Assembly: GCF_020614375.1 (NCBI RefSeq)
Contig: NZ_CP085330.1
Location: 434,001 to 498,000 of the forward strand
Length of the DNA: 64,000 nt
Direction of reading: 5' to 3'
DNA from: Haladaptatus salinisoli
Lineage (GTDB): Archaea; Halobacteriota; Halobacteria; Halobacteriales; Haladaptataceae
Shown: positions 1 to 9,103 of the stretch, piece after piece
How the letters are laid out: each line of letters begins with the position of its first letter
Position numbering within the stretch: the stretch's first letter is position 1
Made by a program: the position numbers and the translations under genes
Notes under the pieces: generated by a model
What the model was told of the DNA's origin: nothing
What the model saw: the letters and a program-made list of their open reading frames with translations, nothing else
Database searches by the model: none

Positions 1-416
1 ATCTCGGTCTGGTGGCTCGTTATCTCGCCGGTTCCGCTGGCGAACCGCTCGACGAGCCGTATCAACATCCCCGAACTGATGTACGCCGCCGCGATGACGC
101 CGAACGTGACGGCGATTCGAATCCCGGTCGAGGTGAGCCGCGAGAAGACGTCGACGCGCCGGACGGCGGGTTGGGAGTCCGCCAAGAGCGTGAGCGCGTA
201 CTCGCCGACGAAGAGCGCGGCGACGCCGGTCGCGGTGAGGAGGACGACGTCCACGACGCGCGGGTTGACCCGCCGTTTCAACCGCGGTGCCGCCCGCCAG
301 AGTACCCACACGGCGAACACGAGCGCGACGAGGAGGAGCGTCGATAGCAGGATTCGCGCCTCGGGGACGGGAAGCTGTTCGACGGGTCGAGCGAGCGAAT
401 TCGGCGAGTAGGTCAT
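1..416 (-). CDS. MscS-family mechanosensitive channel, N-terminal part (truncated by window edge)
   Basis: The reverse strand is open from an ATG at 416 down to the window edge and encodes about 138 residues. Three hydrophobic segments are visible (about residues 21-39, 51-75 and 94-117), separated by short basic loops. The frame runs off the edge in a segment reading ITSHQTE, which in haloarchaeal small-conductance mechanosensitive channels precedes the pore helix. The family opens under membrane tension to release solutes. The pore and beta domain lie outside the window, so the assignment rests on the N-terminal pattern only. Confidence 0.6.
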   Translation of the reverse strand, partial: MTYSPNSLARPVEQLPVPEARILLSTLLLVALVFAVWVLWRAAPRLKRRVNPRVVDVVLLTATGVAALFVGEYALTLLADSQPAVRRVDVFSRLTSTGIRIAVTFGVIAAAYISSGMLIRLVERFASGTGEITSHQTE

Positions 417-553
417 TGATGCACTCCGGCGAGGGCCGACCACCGGTCACCGGCGAGTTACGAGCACCCCACCGCAGTCAGTGTCGATGGCGCTGGGCTT
501 GAGCGTGTTGGGGAACTGCGTTCGTTCCGACCATCTTCGAGCGAAAAGCGGAG

Positions 554-560
554 TTATTTT
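554..560 (+). promoter_or_regulatory. TATA-like box for the ABC transporter operon
   Basis: TTATTTT is centred about 25 bases before the ATG at 582, the spacing expected for a leaderless haloarchaeal transcript. This favours the upstream ATG at 582 over the internal ATG at 621. Confidence 0.5.
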
Positions 561-581
561 CCGCGGGCGGCGTTCCGTGAG

Positions 582-1370
582 ATGGGGCAGGGTTTAGGCG
601 TTCGGGATGGTACCGAACTTATGGTCGCCAGCCACTCGGCGACGGGGGCTGATGGGGGTTCGGGGGACGCTGTTGTACTGACCGACGTTCGGAAGACCTA
701 CTATCTCGGCGCGCCGGTTCACGCCATAGACGGCGTGACGCTGTCGATTCCGCGAGGGTCGTACACCGCCGTGATGGGACCGAGCGGGTCGGGAAAGAGC
801 ACCCTACTCAATCTCATCGGCTGCCTCGACACGCCGACAGACGGGACGATTCACGTCAACGACCGGGAGGTGACGGCGCTGTCCGACAGCGAGCGGACGA
901 CGGTTCGCGGACAGGAAGTCGGCTTCGTCTTCCAGACGTTCAACCTGATGCCGCGGCTGACCGCCCGCGAGAACGTCGCCCTCCCGCTCATCTTTCAGGG
1001 AATCTCCCGCTCCGAGCGACGGGACCGCGCCGACGAACTGCTCTACAAGGTCGGTCTGCGCGGGCGTGAGGACCACCGCCCGAACGAACTCTCCGGCGGC
1101 CAGCGCCAGCGCGTCGCCATCGCCCGCGCGCTGGCGAACGACCCGGCCATCGTCCTCGCCGACGAACCGACGGGGAACCTCGACACCGAGACGGGTCAGC
1201 AGATAATGGCGCTCTTCGAGGAACTCAACGACGACGGGCACACCATCCTGATGGTGACCCACGAGCGCGATATCGCGGAGCACGCTGAGCGCGTGGTACA
1301 CATCCTCGACGGAACCGTCGAGCGCGTCGAGGAGATAGAGGCCCCGCGCCGAGTCGGCGAGGCGCGGTGA
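582..1370 (+). CDS. ABC transporter ATP-binding protein, MacB/LolD type
   Basis: This 262-residue ATPase should power export by the permease encoded just downstream. It shows Walker [10 protein letters not shown] (about residues 66-74), the Q-loop FVFQTFNL, the signature LSGGQRQR, Walker B IVLADEP followed by TGNLD, and the H-loop MVTHE. The GNLDTETG stretch and the length are typical of MacB/LolD/FtsE-like ATPases paired with FtsX-fold permeases. The stop codon overlaps the ATG of the permease by one base, so the two are almost certainly co-translated. The start at 582 is preferred because of the TATA-like box. The transported substrate is unknown; macrolides, lipoproteins and peptides are all known for the family. 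Confidence 0.92.
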   Translation: MGQGLGVRDGTELMVASHSATGADGGSGDAVVLTDVRKTYYLGAPVHAIDGVTLSIPRGSYTAVMGPSGSGKSTLLNLIGCLDTPTDGTIHVNDREVTALSDSERTTVRGQEVGFVFQTFNLMPRLTARENVALPLIFQGISRSERRDRADELLYKVGLRGREDHRPNELSGGQRQRVAIARALANDPAIVLADEPTGNLDTETGQQIMALFEELNDDGHTILMVTHERDIAEHAERVVHILDGTVERVEEIEAPRRVGEAR

Positions 1371-2602
1371 TGGAGTTCGGCGAGTCGCTTCGGATGAGCC
1401 TGCGGGCGATTCGAGGCCACCGGGTCCGGTCGTCGCTCTCGGCGTTCGGCGTCGTCATCGGCGTCGCGGCCGTCATCACGCTCGTCACCCTCGGCACGAG
1501 CCTCCGGGCCGAAATCCTGAGCCAGTTCGCGGGCGACAGAGCGCCGAACATGTTCGTCTGGGTCGGACCGCCCGGCGGAGGGCCCGGCTTCGGCGCGCAG
1601 GCGGCGTTCACGCAGCACGATATCGCGGGACTCCGACGACTCGACGGCGTGGCGGCCGTCGTCCCGCAGGGCGTCGTCCCGGTCGTCGCGCTCGCGCACG
1701 GCGGGGAGACGGTGAGCCAGAACGACGTCGTCGCCACGACGCCGGCGCAGTTCAGGAACCGGGAGTTCGCCGCCGGGGGTCCGTTCGAGCAGGGGAAGCG
1801 GGAGGTCGTCCTGAACCCCCTCGCGGCGCGGCTGTTCGAGGACGGGGTGACGGTCGGCGACCGGGTGTCCATCCGGACGGCGAGCGGCGAGACGGTGAGC
1901 GCCCGCGTCGTCGGCGTGCTCGACGGGTCGGGCGGAACCGGCCGATTCGACGACGGGGCGCTCCCGCGGGCGTACGTCCCGACGCGTCCCTTCTACGATT
2001 CGACCGTCGAGAGCCCGACGCAAGGCACCGAACAGCGCGTCTACCCTCTGCTCACGGTCGTCGCCGAGAGCCACGGGGAAGTTCCGGAGACGAAGGAGAA
2101 GGTGCGGTCCTACCTCCGCTCCGACTCCGACGCGGCGCGCCTCGCGCCCGACGACTACGGCGTCCACGTTCGGACCGACCGCGACCTCGTCCGGCGGGTG
2201 GAGGAACTGCTCACGACGCTGACGACGTTCGTCACCAGCATCGCGGTCGTCTCGCTGGTCGTCGCCGCGCTCGGCATCGCCAACGTGATGCTCGTGAGCG
2301 TCACGGAACGCACCCGCGAGATCGGCATCATGAAAGCCGTCGGCGCGCAGAAACGCGACGTGCTCCAGTTGTTCCTCACGCAGGCGATACTGCTCGGCGT
2401 CATCGGGTCGGTCTTCGGCGTCGCGGTCGGCGCCGTCGGCGGCTACCTCGCCACGGACTACGTCGGCCTGCCCCTCGTGTTCGCGGCGGAGGTGGTGCCT
2501 GTCGCCATCGCGGTCGGTCTCGTCGTCGGGATGGTGACGGGACTCTACCCGGCGTGGAGCGCGGCGCGGGTCGACCCCATCGACGCGCTCCGATACGAGT
2601 AA
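1370..2602 (+). CDS. ABC transporter permease, MacB/FtsX family
   Basis: This 410-residue membrane subunit partners the preceding ATPase. The N-terminus has one transmembrane helix (about residues 22-44) with the family motif RSSLSAFGVVIGVAAVI. A large extracellular MacB periplasmic-core-like domain follows (about 50-270). Three more helices make up the FtsX domain, with the conserved TREIGIMKAVGA and the closing LYPAWSAARVDPIDALRYE. The ATG at 1370 overlaps the ATPase stop; a GTG three bases upstream is an alternative start. The four-helix topology with a big domain after helix 1 matches MacB-type mechanotransmission exporters. Confidence 0.9.
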   Translation: MEFGESLRMSLRAIRGHRVRSSLSAFGVVIGVAAVITLVTLGTSLRAEILSQFAGDRAPNMFVWVGPPGGGPGFGAQAAFTQHDIAGLRRLDGVAAVVPQGVVPVVALAHGGETVSQNDVVATTPAQFRNREFAAGGPFEQGKREVVLNPLAARLFEDGVTVGDRVSIRTASGETVSARVVGVLDGSGGTGRFDDGALPRAYVPTRPFYDSTVESPTQGTEQRVYPLLTVVAESHGEVPETKEKVRSYLRSDSDAARLAPDDYGVHVRTDRDLVRRVEELLTTLTTFVTSIAVVSLVVAALGIANVMLVSVTERTREIGIMKAVGAQKRDVLQLFLTQAILLGVIGSVFGVAVGAVGGYLATDYVGLPLVFAAEVVPVAIAVGLVVGMVTGLYPAWSAARVDPIDALRYE

Positions 2603-2696
2603 GTTCGCTCCGATTGCCGACTCGGTCGGAGAGACGAGGCGGTCGATGCGCGTTTTTCCTCGCAACACCCAAGCGATTCGCCTCCGAACTCCGGCC

Positions 2697-3248
2697 ATGC
2701 ACATCGCGTTCGTCGCGTACGACGGCATGACCGCGCTCGACTTCGTGGGCGTCTACGACCCGCTGACGCGACTCGGTACGATGGGGTTCCGCGACGACGT
2801 CTCGTGGGACGTCTGCGCCCGGACCGAGCGCGTCGCCGCGAACGCCGGACTGGAACTCGTCCCGGACGCGGTCGACGAACCGCTCTCGGGGTACGACGTG
2901 CTGGTCGTGCCGGGCGGGTTCGCGGCCCGGGACCTCGCCGAGGACGAGGGGTTCGTCTCGTGGCTGGCGAGCGCCGAAGCGGAGCGGGTCGCCTCGGTCT
3001 GCACGGGGTCGCTCCTGCTCGGCGCGGCGGGCTTTCTCGACGGGAAGCGGGCGACCACCCACCCCGACGCCTACGACCGACTCGCCGAGCACTGCGAGGT
3101 GGTCGAGGAGCGCGTGGTTCGTGACGGGCGGGTCGTGACCGCCGGCGGCGTCGCGTCGGGCATCGACCTCGGCCTGTCGCTGGTCGCCGAACTGACCGAC
3201 GAGGACACCCGCGACGCGGTGGCGACCCAGATGGACTACCCGTACTAA
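2697..3248 (+). CDS. DJ-1/PfpI family protein (isonitrile-hydratase-like)
   Basis: This 183-residue protein has the class-I amidotransferase-like fold of the DJ-1/PfpI superfamily. It opens with the strand HIAFVAYDGMTALDFVG, carries the nucleophile elbow region VVPGG, and has the cysteine elbow SVCTGSLLLGAAGFLDGK followed by RATTHP. That arrangement is the one seen in isonitrile hydratases and in the amidase-like domain of AraC-type regulators. No DNA-binding domain is attached. The ATG at 2697 begins directly at the conserved first strand; the in-frame ATG at 2646 would add 17 residues of unrelated sequence. The substrate is not established. Confidence 0.82.
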   Translation: MHIAFVAYDGMTALDFVGVYDPLTRLGTMGFRDDVSWDVCARTERVAANAGLELVPDAVDEPLSGYDVLVVPGGFAARDLAEDEGFVSWLASAEAERVASVCTGSLLLGAAGFLDGKRATTHPDAYDRLAEHCEVVEERVVRDGRVVTAGGVASGIDLGLSLVAELTDEDTRDAVATQMDYPY

Positions 3249-3313
3249 CGATGGCCAGAATCGGGCGTCGTCCCCCGGTTTCGGGCGTCGCTGTCCGGGT
3301 CTATCTCAGCAGG

Positions 3314-3319
3314 ATTAAG
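3314..3319 (+). promoter_or_regulatory. TATA-like box upstream of tryptophanase
   Basis: ATTAAG lies about 25-30 bases before the ATG at 3344. It supports that start over an in-frame ATG at 3251 that overlaps the end of the previous gene's region. Confidence 0.4.
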
Positions 3320-3343
3320 GACGCCGCTCGCCAGCCCTCGGAT

Positions 3344-4675
3344 ATGCGAGCATATCGGGCGAAAGTCGTCGAGCCGATTTCCCTCCCCGACCGAGAGGAG
3401 CGGACCGCCAACCTCGAAGAAGCGGGCTACAACGTCTTCAATCTCGATTCGGACGACGTGTTCGTCGACCTGCTGACCGACAGCGGGACGGGGACGATGA
3501 GCCAAGACCAGTGGGCCGCGATGATGCGCGGCGACGAGGCGTACGCCGGGAGCGACAGCTTCCGACGCCTGCGCGAGAGCGTCGCCGACGTGATGGGGTT
3601 CGAGAACGTCGTTCCGGCCCACCAGGGTCGCGGGGCGGAGAACGTCCTCTACGGCGTCCTCGTCTCGGAGGGCGACTACGTGCCGAACAACACCCACTTC
3701 GACACGACGCGGGCGCACGTCGTGAACAACGGCGGGACCCCCGTCGACTGTCCGACGGACGCCGCCGGGGACGACCCCTTCCAGGGGAATCTGGACCCCG
3801 AGAAAGTCCGCGAACTGGCGGACGACGTCGGTGCCGAGAACGTCCCCGCGCTCGTCGTCACCGTCACGAACAACTCGATGGCGGGTCAGCCGGTGAGCGT
3901 CGAGAACGTCCGCGAGGCGCGCGAGGTCGCCGACGAACTCGACGCGACGTTCGTCGTCGACGCCTGCCGGTTCGCCGAGAACGCCTACTTCGTCCAGCAG
4001 CGCGAGGAGGAGTTCGCGGAGTCGAGCGTCGCCGCCATCGCCCGCGAACAGCTCTCCTACGCCGACGCCGTCGTGATGAGCGGGAAGAAAGACGCGCTCT
4101 CAAACATCGGCGGGTTCGTCGGCGCGCGCGACGAGGACCTGTTCGAGCGGGCCAAACAGCGCGGCATCCTCTTCGAGGGCTTCTCCACCTACGGCGGTCT
4201 CGCAGGACGGGACTTGGAGGCGATGGCGGTCGGCCTCCGCGAGGCCGTCACGCCGGAGTACATCGAATCGCGGGTCGAACAGGTGCGCGAACTCGGCGAC
4301 CTCCTGCGGGACGTCGGCGTGCCGATACACACCCCGACCGGAGGGCACGCGGTGTACGTGGACGCCGAAGCGTACCTGCCCGATATTCCGCCCGAGGAGT
4401 TCCCCGGGCAGGTGTTGGTCGGCGAACTCTACCGCGAGGGCGGGGTTCGGGCGGTCGAACTCGGCGAGTTCGCCTTCCCGGGCGAGGACCGCCCCCAACT
4501 CGTCCGCCTCAGTCTCCCCCGGCGCTCGTACTTCCGCGACCACCTCGAGCACGTCGCCGAGACGTTCGAGAAGGTCTCGGCGCGGCGCGGCGAACTCGTC
4601 GGCCTCGAAGTCGTCGAGGAGCCGCCGATGAAGGAGCTGCGCCACTTCAGCGCGAGGCTGGAGCCGGTGGCGTAG
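3344..4675 (+). CDS. tnaA: tryptophanase / beta-eliminating lyase
   Basis: This 443-residue PLP enzyme should split L-tryptophan into indole, pyruvate and ammonia. The start MRAYRAKVVEPI, the blocks TDSGTGTMSQDQWA and PAHQGRGAEN, the active-site region VVDACRFAENAYF and the PLP lysine in VMSGKKDALSNIGGF follow tryptophanase and tyrosine phenol-lyase closely. The TATA-like box fits the start at 3344. I cannot separate tryptophanase from tyrosine phenol-lyase with certainty by eye, but tryptophanase is the usual haloarchaeal annotation. It stands alone, with no tryptophan permease next to it. Confidence 0.88.
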   Translation: MRAYRAKVVEPISLPDREERTANLEEAGYNVFNLDSDDVFVDLLTDSGTGTMSQDQWAAMMRGDEAYAGSDSFRRLRESVADVMGFENVVPAHQGRGAENVLYGVLVSEGDYVPNNTHFDTTRAHVVNNGGTPVDCPTDAAGDDPFQGNLDPEKVRELADDVGAENVPALVVTVTNNSMAGQPVSVENVREAREVADELDATFVVDACRFAENAYFVQQREEEFAESSVAAIAREQLSYADAVVMSGKKDALSNIGGFVGARDEDLFERAKQRGILFEGFSTYGGLAGRDLEAMAVGLREAVTPEYIESRVEQVRELGDLLRDVGVPIHTPTGGHAVYVDAEAYLPDIPPEEFPGQVLVGELYREGGVRAVELGEFAFPGEDRPQLVRLSLPRRSYFRDHLEHVAETFEKVSARRGELVGLEVVEEPPMKELRHFSARLEPVA

Positions 4676-4719
4676 GCCGCGCGGAAAGGGGTTTGTCGGT
4701 GGCCGTCGTTTACGGTACG

Positions 4720-5277
4720 ATGGTCGGAATGCCAACGGTTCGGCGGTGGGGGGTCGCGGTGCTCCCGGCGGTGCTGGTCATCGCGGTCAAGGGACTCGTG
4801 TTCGAGGGTGCGATTCCGGTCGGTCACGAACGAGTGGACGTGATTCTGACGGTGTTGGAACTGGTCGCGCTCCTGTTACCCGCGCTGGCCATCGCCTTAC
4901 AGGTTCTGCTGACGTACTCGGAGTCGTTTCCGATCCAGTCGCAGGGGCGAGGGCCCGCGCTCCGGCGGATGAGTTTCCTCACGGTCGGGGTCGCGTCGGC
5001 CAGCCTCTTTTTCGCCGTGCTCATCCTGCTCGGAAGCGTGAACCTCGAACCGACGCTCTGGCTCGGCATCGCGCTGGTCTGGTTCGCGGTGTACCTCTTC
5101 ACGCTCCTCCCGCTGACCGCGGCGCTGGTCGCGTTTCGCGCGGAGGAGGCGGACGAGCAGTTTCACGACGTGCTCGGCCTCTACAGGCCGATAGCGGAGT
5201 ACGTCCACTATCCGAGGGAGGTACAGGAACTGGCGGCGGAACACTACGCGAGGGTCACCGAGGCGGAGCGCGAGTAG
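4720..5277 (+). CDS. four-helix membrane protein of unknown function
   Basis: This 185-residue integral membrane protein has four hydrophobic segments (about residues 10-27, 39-64, 85-108 and 114-140). A cytosolic acidic tail of about 40 residues ends in HYARVTEAERE. It begins at the ATG at 4720, shortly after tryptophanase, and has no recognisable catalytic motif. The proximity to tryptophanase could be fortuitous, since 44 bases separate the genes. I do not recognise a family. Confidence 0.7.
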   Translation: MVGMPTVRRWGVAVLPAVLVIAVKGLVFEGAIPVGHERVDVILTVLELVALLLPALAIALQVLLTYSESFPIQSQGRGPALRRMSFLTVGVASASLFFAVLILLGSVNLEPTLWLGIALVWFAVYLFTLLPLTAALVAFRAEEADEQFHDVLGLYRPIAEYVHYPREVQELAAEHYARVTEAERE

Positions 5278-5417
5278 TTCGGCGCGGAACTCGAACCGGG
5301 CAACGGATTCACCGCGCGAAGGTGCCGCCGCCGCAATCGCGTCGATTCGAACCCGACATCGGGCCGTTTCTCGTTTTTCCGCGTTCGTCGCTATTGTACG
5401 GTAGCTGTTGTTTTCAA

Positions 5418-5440
5418 GCGCGGCTCCGCGCGGCGAATTT
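5418..5440 (+). terminator. possible hairpin with T-rich tail
   Basis: Six-base G+C arms (GCGCGG and CCGCGC) with a two-base loop are followed by a T-rich run. The hairpin lies in the 243-base gap between the membrane protein and the sulfatase-like gene, but about 140 bases past the upstream stop, so a terminator role is only a suggestion. Confidence 0.25.
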
Positions 5441-5520
5441 CTTTTCTGCTGTTTCGCACGCAAGGTATTTGACGCTCGTGACGAACTGTCGAGTAGCGGA
5501 ACTTCGCCGCGACCGACAGA

Positions 5521-6882
5521 ATGAGCGCAAACGACACGCCCGCAACCGTACTGTTCACCGTCGATTCGCTTCGAGCCGACGCGATTCCGGACGACGGTGT
5601 CGCCGCCGCCCTCGGCGAGCGAGGAACCGTCTTCGAGAACGCGTTCGCCCACGGAAACTGGACGCCCTTCTCGTTTCCGTCCGTCCTCGGCGCGAAGCGA
5701 GTGTTCAGCGATTCGCGGAGCATCGGCGTCGCCGACGAGCCGACGTTGGCGGAGACGCTCCGCGACGGGGGCGTCGCCACCGCGGGGTTCAACGGGGCGA
5801 ACGGATTTCTGACCGAACACTGGGGGTACGACCGCGGCTTCGACGAGTTCGAGACGTTCACGTCGGGGACCGGCGATAGCCTCTACAGCAAGTACCTCAC
5901 CGCCCACCCGACCGTGCAGGCGTGGCTCCAGGTCGCGTCGTCGCCCGTCCGCCGACTGCTCGGCCGCGAGGGCGGCGCACGAAACGTCTCCCGGATGCTC
6001 GACGTGGAGCGGCGCGCGGTCGAGTTCGTCGAGCGGGCGGAGCCGCCCTTCTTCCTCTGGGTTCACTACATGGACGTTCACACGCCGTACGTCCCCGCGC
6101 CGAAGTTCGTCAGGGACGAGACGGGGGCCAGCGTGGGCACGCTCAGGATGCTTCGAGCGCACGCGAGGGCGGGGCTGGGCCGCGAGGTGGGCGAGACGAC
6201 GCTCGCCGAGTTACGGTCGCTCTACCTGGCGGCGGTTCGGCAGGTGGACGAGAGCGTCGGGCGCGTGCTCTCGGCGCTCGAACGCGAGGGGCTCCGGGAG
6301 GACGCGTGCGTCGTCTTCGCGGGCGACCACGGCGAGGAGTTCATGGAGCACGGCCACCTCGCGCACTACCCGAAGCTCTACGAGGAGCTGATACACGTCC
6401 CGCTGGTGGTCGACCACCCCGACGCCGACGGCGGGCGCGTCGAGCGGGCGGTCGGTCTCGACTCGATTCCGCCCACCGTCTGCGGGGCGATGGGCGTCGA
6501 GCACGACTTTCAGGGGGAGAATCTCCTCGTCGGCGACCCCGACCCGGTGCCGATCACCTCGGTCGCGGTCCGAGGCGAACACGTTACCCGCCAGCCGATT
6601 CCGCGGCGTCTGGACGACGGCGAACTGCTCGTGAGCGCGCGGACGGAAGGGTGGACGTACGTCTACTACACCGAATCGGGCCGGAGAGAGCTGTACGACA
6701 GGGACCGCGACCCGGAGGAGCGCGAGAACCGGTGGGACGAACTCGCGGACTCCCACGTCGCCGGCCGGCTTCACGAAGCGGTCGAAGAGCGCATCGAGGG
6801 CATCGAATCGGAGGAAGGAGGCGACTCGACCGAACCGCCGTCCGCGGTCACGAACCGACTCGAGGCGCTCGGCTACCAGTAG
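5521..6882 (+). CDS. sulfatase-like / alkaline phosphatase superfamily hydrolase
   Basis: This 453-residue protein has the sulfatase fold. The metal-binding start LFTVDSLRAD, the strand FENAFAHGNWTPFSFPSVL, the central HYMDVHTPYVP and the metal motif FAGDHGEEFMEHGH appear in the family order. The position normally holding the Cys or Ser that becomes formylglycine in true sulfatases reads NWTPFSFPS, with Thr/Ser only and no CxPxR motif. A sulfatase in the strict sense is therefore doubtful; a phosphotransferase or phosphodiesterase of the same superfamily is possible. There is no signal peptide, so it probably acts in the cytoplasm or on a lipid-linked glycan. Confidence 0.85.
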   Translation: MSANDTPATVLFTVDSLRADAIPDDGVAAALGERGTVFENAFAHGNWTPFSFPSVLGAKRVFSDSRSIGVADEPTLAETLRDGGVATAGFNGANGFLTEHWGYDRGFDEFETFTSGTGDSLYSKYLTAHPTVQAWLQVASSPVRRLLGREGGARNVSRMLDVERRAVEFVERAEPPFFLWVHYMDVHTPYVPAPKFVRDETGASVGTLRMLRAHARAGLGREVGETTLAELRSLYLAAVRQVDESVGRVLSALEREGLREDACVVFAGDHGEEFMEHGHLAHYPKLYEELIHVPLVVDHPDADGGRVERAVGLDSIPPTVCGAMGVEHDFQGENLLVGDPDPVPITSVAVRGEHVTRQPIPRRLDDGELLVSARTEGWTYVYYTESGRRELYDRDRDPEERENRWDELADSHVAGRLHEAVEERIEGIESEEGGDSTEPPSAVTNRLEALGYQ

Positions 6883-6960
6883 CCGGTCGATTCGCGCACC
6901 GCGATTTTCGCGACGACGGCACTCACAAGCACTATGGCTCACCCGCGAGACGGGGTACGT

Positions 6961-7149
6961 ATGCCAATCGAATCGACGTTCGAACTGTATCAAGACACCG
7001 CCGGCGAGTGGCGGTGGCGGCTCGTCGTCTCCAACGGAAACATCATCGCGGACAGCGGCGAAGGGTACAAGTCGAAACAGGGCGCGAAGCGCGGTATTCG
7101 GAGCGTGAAGAACAACGCGCCGAACGCTCGGGTCGTCGCTATCGACTGA
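6961..7149 (+). CDS. DUF1508 (YegP-like) small protein
   Basis: This 62-residue protein carries one DUF1508 repeat: it starts with ESTFELYQDTAGEWRWRL, continues NGNIIADSGEGY, and ends KRGIRSVKNNAPNA. Haloarchaeal members of this length are common and homologous to one half of the bacterial two-repeat YegP. The function is unknown. The ATG at 6961 starts at the conserved strand; an in-frame ATG at 6934 would add nine residues. Confidence 0.85.
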   Translation: MPIESTFELYQDTAGEWRWRLVVSNGNIIADSGEGYKSKQGAKRGIRSVKNNAPNARVVAID

Positions 7150-7576
7150 ACGCGACCCGAGACGGCGGCGATACGACTCCGAGTCGCTCTCCCCCCGTAC
7201 GTGGCCAAAACGGAGCCGTCAGCCCTCGTAACGACCGTCCGCGTGGTTCGCCGCTATATCAGAGAAACCGGCGTCTCGACCCGCCTCGACGCCGATATCG
7301 GCGTCTGGCGCGTTATCTTGTGTTTTTTGCCGTCGTCCCGCGTGTGTGCTACACGCATGAAAGAGCGCCTCGTTAGAACACGTCGAACCACCGAAGGGCA
7401 CTCCGAGGACCCACCCGCCGCCAGCGAGCGGCCGGAGTTGCCCTCTCGGTACCTCCCGTCGACGCGCCCCGTCGTTCCGGTCGGACGGTCGTCCGAGGCG
7501 ACCGACGGGCGGTCCGTGCTCCGAACGTCGCGGAACAGCGCAAGAGATAGGTGCGGTCCTTCTCTCTACTGGAGCA
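7150..7576. other. 427-base gap without a convincing gene
   Basis: Open frames exist on both strands, but their translations are rich in Arg/Ser/Thr and show no haloarchaeal acidic bias. A short direct repeat around 7280-7305 (GCCGATATCGGCGTC) includes a palindromic core. Nothing else stands out; it probably holds the promoter of the antiporter-type gene. Confidence 0.4.
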
Positions 7577-8956
7577 ATGCTTAATCGTCTCCGCCACCCG
7601 CTCGTAGCCGTCGCCGCGGCGCTGCTGTTGACGGTTCCGTTCGTCGCACTGTTCGTCGTGCACGGCTACCACCTCGACCCGGCCTCGACTCCGGAAAGCC
7701 CGGGAGCGAACGTCTCTCCCACCGTGGCGGTTTTCGTCGGCGGCCTCGCCATCCTCGGCGCGGCGTTCCTGCTCGCGTGGGGCGCGGAGACCGCCGAAAA
7801 GGACGTTCCGACCGCGTTCGCCATCGCCGTCCTCGCGGTGCTCGCCGTCGCGCCCGAGTACGCCGTCGACGCGCTGTACGCGTGGAACGCCGGGGCGTTC
7901 GAATCGACCCACCGCGGAGTGGAAGCGGCCAACCTCGCCATCGCGAACATGACCGGGGCGAACCGCATCCTCATCGGCCTCGGCTGGTCCGGCATCGCGC
8001 TGTTCACGATTTATCGAGCGAAGCGAACCGACGACCGGGCGGTCAAACTGCGCTCCGGATTCCTCGCGGACGCCGTCCAAATCGACCGCGACATCTCCCT
8101 CGAAATCGCCTTCCTGCTCGCGGCGACGGCGTACGCGTTTTTCGTCCCGCTCGGCGGCGGCATCGGAATCGTCGATACGGTCGTTCTCGTCGGTCTCTAC
8201 GTCCTCTACATCGGCATCATCATTCGCGGCGACGTCGATGAAGGCGAGACGCACGTCGGCGTCCCCGCGTACTTCCAAGAGTATCCGAAGGGGCGACGCA
8301 TCGCGGTCGTGCTCTTCCTGTTCGCGTACTCCGGACTGATCATCTTCGAGGCGGTTCACCCGTTCGCGTTGGGCCTCGAAGAGCTCGGAACCGCGCTCGG
8401 CATTCCGCCCTTCTTCATGATCCAGTGGCTCGCGCCCCTCGCGAGCGAGAGCCCCGAGCTCATCGTCGTGGCCTATCTGGTGAACAAGGCGCGCTCGACC
8501 GCCGGCTTCAACGCGCTCATCTCCTCGAAGCTGAACCAGTGGACGCTGCTCATCGGCACGCTAGCGGTCGTGTACTCCATCGCCGCCGGGCACATCGGCA
8601 CCCTCTCGTTCGACCAGAAACAGACGGCCGAGATATGGATCACCGCCGGCCAGAGCCTCTTCGCGCTCGCCATCCTGACGAACTTCGAGATAAGCGTCCG
8701 CGAGGCGGTGGCGTTGCTCGTGCTGTTCGTCTCACAGGTCGTCGCGGAGTTCTACGTGATTCAAATCTACGCCGAACCGACCGCCGCGAACCTCAGCCTC
8801 CTCATCCTGCACGCCTACACCGCCGTCTACATCGTCCTCGGCGTCGGCCTGTTCGTCACGCGCTCTAGGAGTTTCCGCGAACTCGTCGGGCACACCGCCG
8901 CGAACATCCGCAGCGCGGTCGGAGGAGACGCCGGCCCGCCGGAACGCGCCGACTGA
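7577..8956 (+). CDS. sodium/calcium exchanger family membrane protein (CaCA)
   Basis: This 459-residue polytopic protein of about 11 hydrophobic segments has the two inverted alpha-repeats of cation/Ca2+ antiporters. The first reads AVLAVAPEYAVDALYAW and the second PLASESPELIVVAYLVNKA followed by ALISSKLNQWTLLIGT. The acidic residues in APEY and SESPEL match the cation-coordinating glutamates of the family. It should exchange Na+ or H+ for Ca2+ across the plasma membrane, and the true cation is not certain. A large non-conserved loop (about residues 105-170) separates the halves, longer than in minimal archaeal NCX proteins. Confidence 0.85.
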   Translation: MLNRLRHPLVAVAAALLLTVPFVALFVVHGYHLDPASTPESPGANVSPTVAVFVGGLAILGAAFLLAWGAETAEKDVPTAFAIAVLAVLAVAPEYAVDALYAWNAGAFESTHRGVEAANLAIANMTGANRILIGLGWSGIALFTIYRAKRTDDRAVKLRSGFLADAVQIDRDISLEIAFLLAATAYAFFVPLGGGIGIVDTVVLVGLYVLYIGIIIRGDVDEGETHVGVPAYFQEYPKGRRIAVVLFLFAYSGLIIFEAVHPFALGLEELGTALGIPPFFMIQWLAPLASESPELIVVAYLVNKARSTAGFNALISSKLNQWTLLIGTLAVVYSIAAGHIGTLSFDQKQTAEIWITAGQSLFALAILTNFEISVREAVALLVLFVSQVVAEFYVIQIYAEPTAANLSLLILHAYTAVYIVLGVGLFVTRSRSFRELVGHTAANIRSAVGGDAGPPERAD

Positions 8957-9103
8957 GAACCGACAGGTAGGGAATCGACGCCGCGACACTGGACGATTCC
9001 CTGACCGGGTGCGAGCGAAATCCGATATATAGTCTTTGCGCAGAATCGCCGTTCCGGCGGCCGTGCGTTACGCCTTATCGTCGCACCGCCCGTCCGGGCG
9101 TAC

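Noticed and set aside
1196..2728. Long reverse frame opposite the ABC genes
   Set aside because: Antisense shadow of two genes with clear family motifs; common in high-GC DNA.
7201..7584. 127-codon forward frame
   Set aside because: Overlaps the start of the antiporter-type gene and has no coding bias or recognisable motif.
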